Shown here in pieces: positions 63,850 to 64,000 of a DNA stretch of 64,000 nt. A program made the position numbers and the translations under genes. The notes beneath the pieces are model-generated. The model saw nothing but the letters and a program-made list of their open reading frames with translations. It was not told the origin of the DNA and did not search any database. Numbering within the stretch: the first letter of the stretch is position 1; every line of letters begins with the position of its first letter. The stretch is taken from contig JAIVFI010000012.1 of assembly GCA_025558095.1 (NCBI GenBank), forward strand, positions 372,001 to 436,000, read 5' to 3'. The DNA comes from Hyaloraphidium curvatum (taxonomy: Eukaryota > Monoblepharomycota > Hyaloraphidiomycetes > Hyaloraphidiales > Hyaloraphidiaceae).

Positions 63850-64000
63850 ATGGCAGGCAGGCTCGTCTTTATCGGTACGCGGATGACGCTATCCTCTATC
63901 CGCGCGGATCCTGACGCGTTCCGCGGGCAGGCGGCGGCAACATGGGGGGCGCCATCATCGGCGGCCTCCTCGCCCGCAAGGTGTACGGAGCGGACGACAT
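63850..64000 (+). CDS. Pyrroline-5-carboxylate reductase, 3' partial
   Basis: Exon 1 is only 25 bp (63850-63874, MAGRLVFI plus one base). After a 54-bp intron with a GTACGC donor, exon 2 begins at 63929 and reads GGNMGGAIIGGLLARKVYG up to the window edge. Joined, FIGGGNMGGAIIGGLLA is the N-terminal NAD(P)-binding motif of P5C reductase, the last enzyme of proline synthesis. Only about 32 residues are visible, so the identification rests on this motif, which is highly characteristic. Confidence 0.8.
   Translation, partial: MAGRLVFIGTRMTLSSIRADPDAFRGQAAATWGAPSSAASSPARCTERTT

Noticed and set aside
1-64000. CRISPR arrays, tRNA or rRNA genes, bacterial operons
   Set aside because: No regularly spaced repeats, no tRNA cloverleaf or rRNA sequence seen by eye; intron-rich genes exclude a bacterial origin.

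Overview
This is a GC-rich, gene-dense eukaryotic nuclear window. Most genes carry short introns of about 48-93 bp, many with GTGGGT, GTGAGT or GTACGT donors. The gene set suggests a fungus that still has, or recently had, a flagellum: a fungal-type sphingolipid C9-methyltransferase, an ERD1/EXS protein, an AzgA-type purine permease and HIGH similarity of the purine genes to fungal pathways, beside a LisH protein of the FOP/OFD1 basal-body type. A zoosporic, early-diverging fungus is my inference; no rRNA or other marker proves it. All exon boundaries given here were set by hand from reading-frame continuity, GT..AG borders and family conservation, and the phases were checked to add up.

Layout. 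1-14.5 kb holds housekeeping and membrane-traffic genes: a 5'-truncated phosphodiesterase-like ectoenzyme, a LisH centrosomal-type protein, ITPase, a mitochondrial Tim44/Mba1-like protein, Asterix, a calcineurin B homologous protein, the C9-methyltransferase and a WDR81-like BEACH-WD40 protein. 14.8-33.8 kb is a glycan-type locus: two paralogous DUF2961/GH172-like type II membrane proteins, two putative Golgi glycosyltransferases sharing an 87-bp divergent promoter, and a nucleotide-sugar dehydrogenase fused to an extended-SDR epimerase. A Fanzor (eukaryotic TnpB-like, OMEGA family) gene and an adjacent polytopic membrane protein lie between the two DUF2961 paralogs. 34-41.6 kb holds a coiled-coil membrane protein, ERD1, a soluble pseudokinase with an IRE1/RNase L-type KEN ribonuclease domain, and an F-box/LRR protein with a C-terminal CaaX box.

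42.1-63.7 kb is a nearly complete purine catabolism cluster: a three-domain fusion (OHCU decarboxylase, serine beta-lactamase-like hydrolase, allantoicase), a purine permease, a MATE transporter, ureidoglycolate lyase, guanine deaminase, an FAD monooxygenase placed where urate hydroxylase is needed, molybdenum cofactor sulfurase, xanthine dehydrogenase and 5-hydroxyisourate hydrolase. Guanine to ureidoglycolate and glyoxylate can be followed gene by gene, except for a classical uricase and a classical allantoinase. The FAD monooxygenase could fill the first gap. The beta-lactamase-like domain, fused between the enzymes acting just before and just after allantoinase, is the best candidate for the second: this is the most interesting lead in the window. 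The window ends in the first exons of a pyrroline-5-carboxylate reductase.
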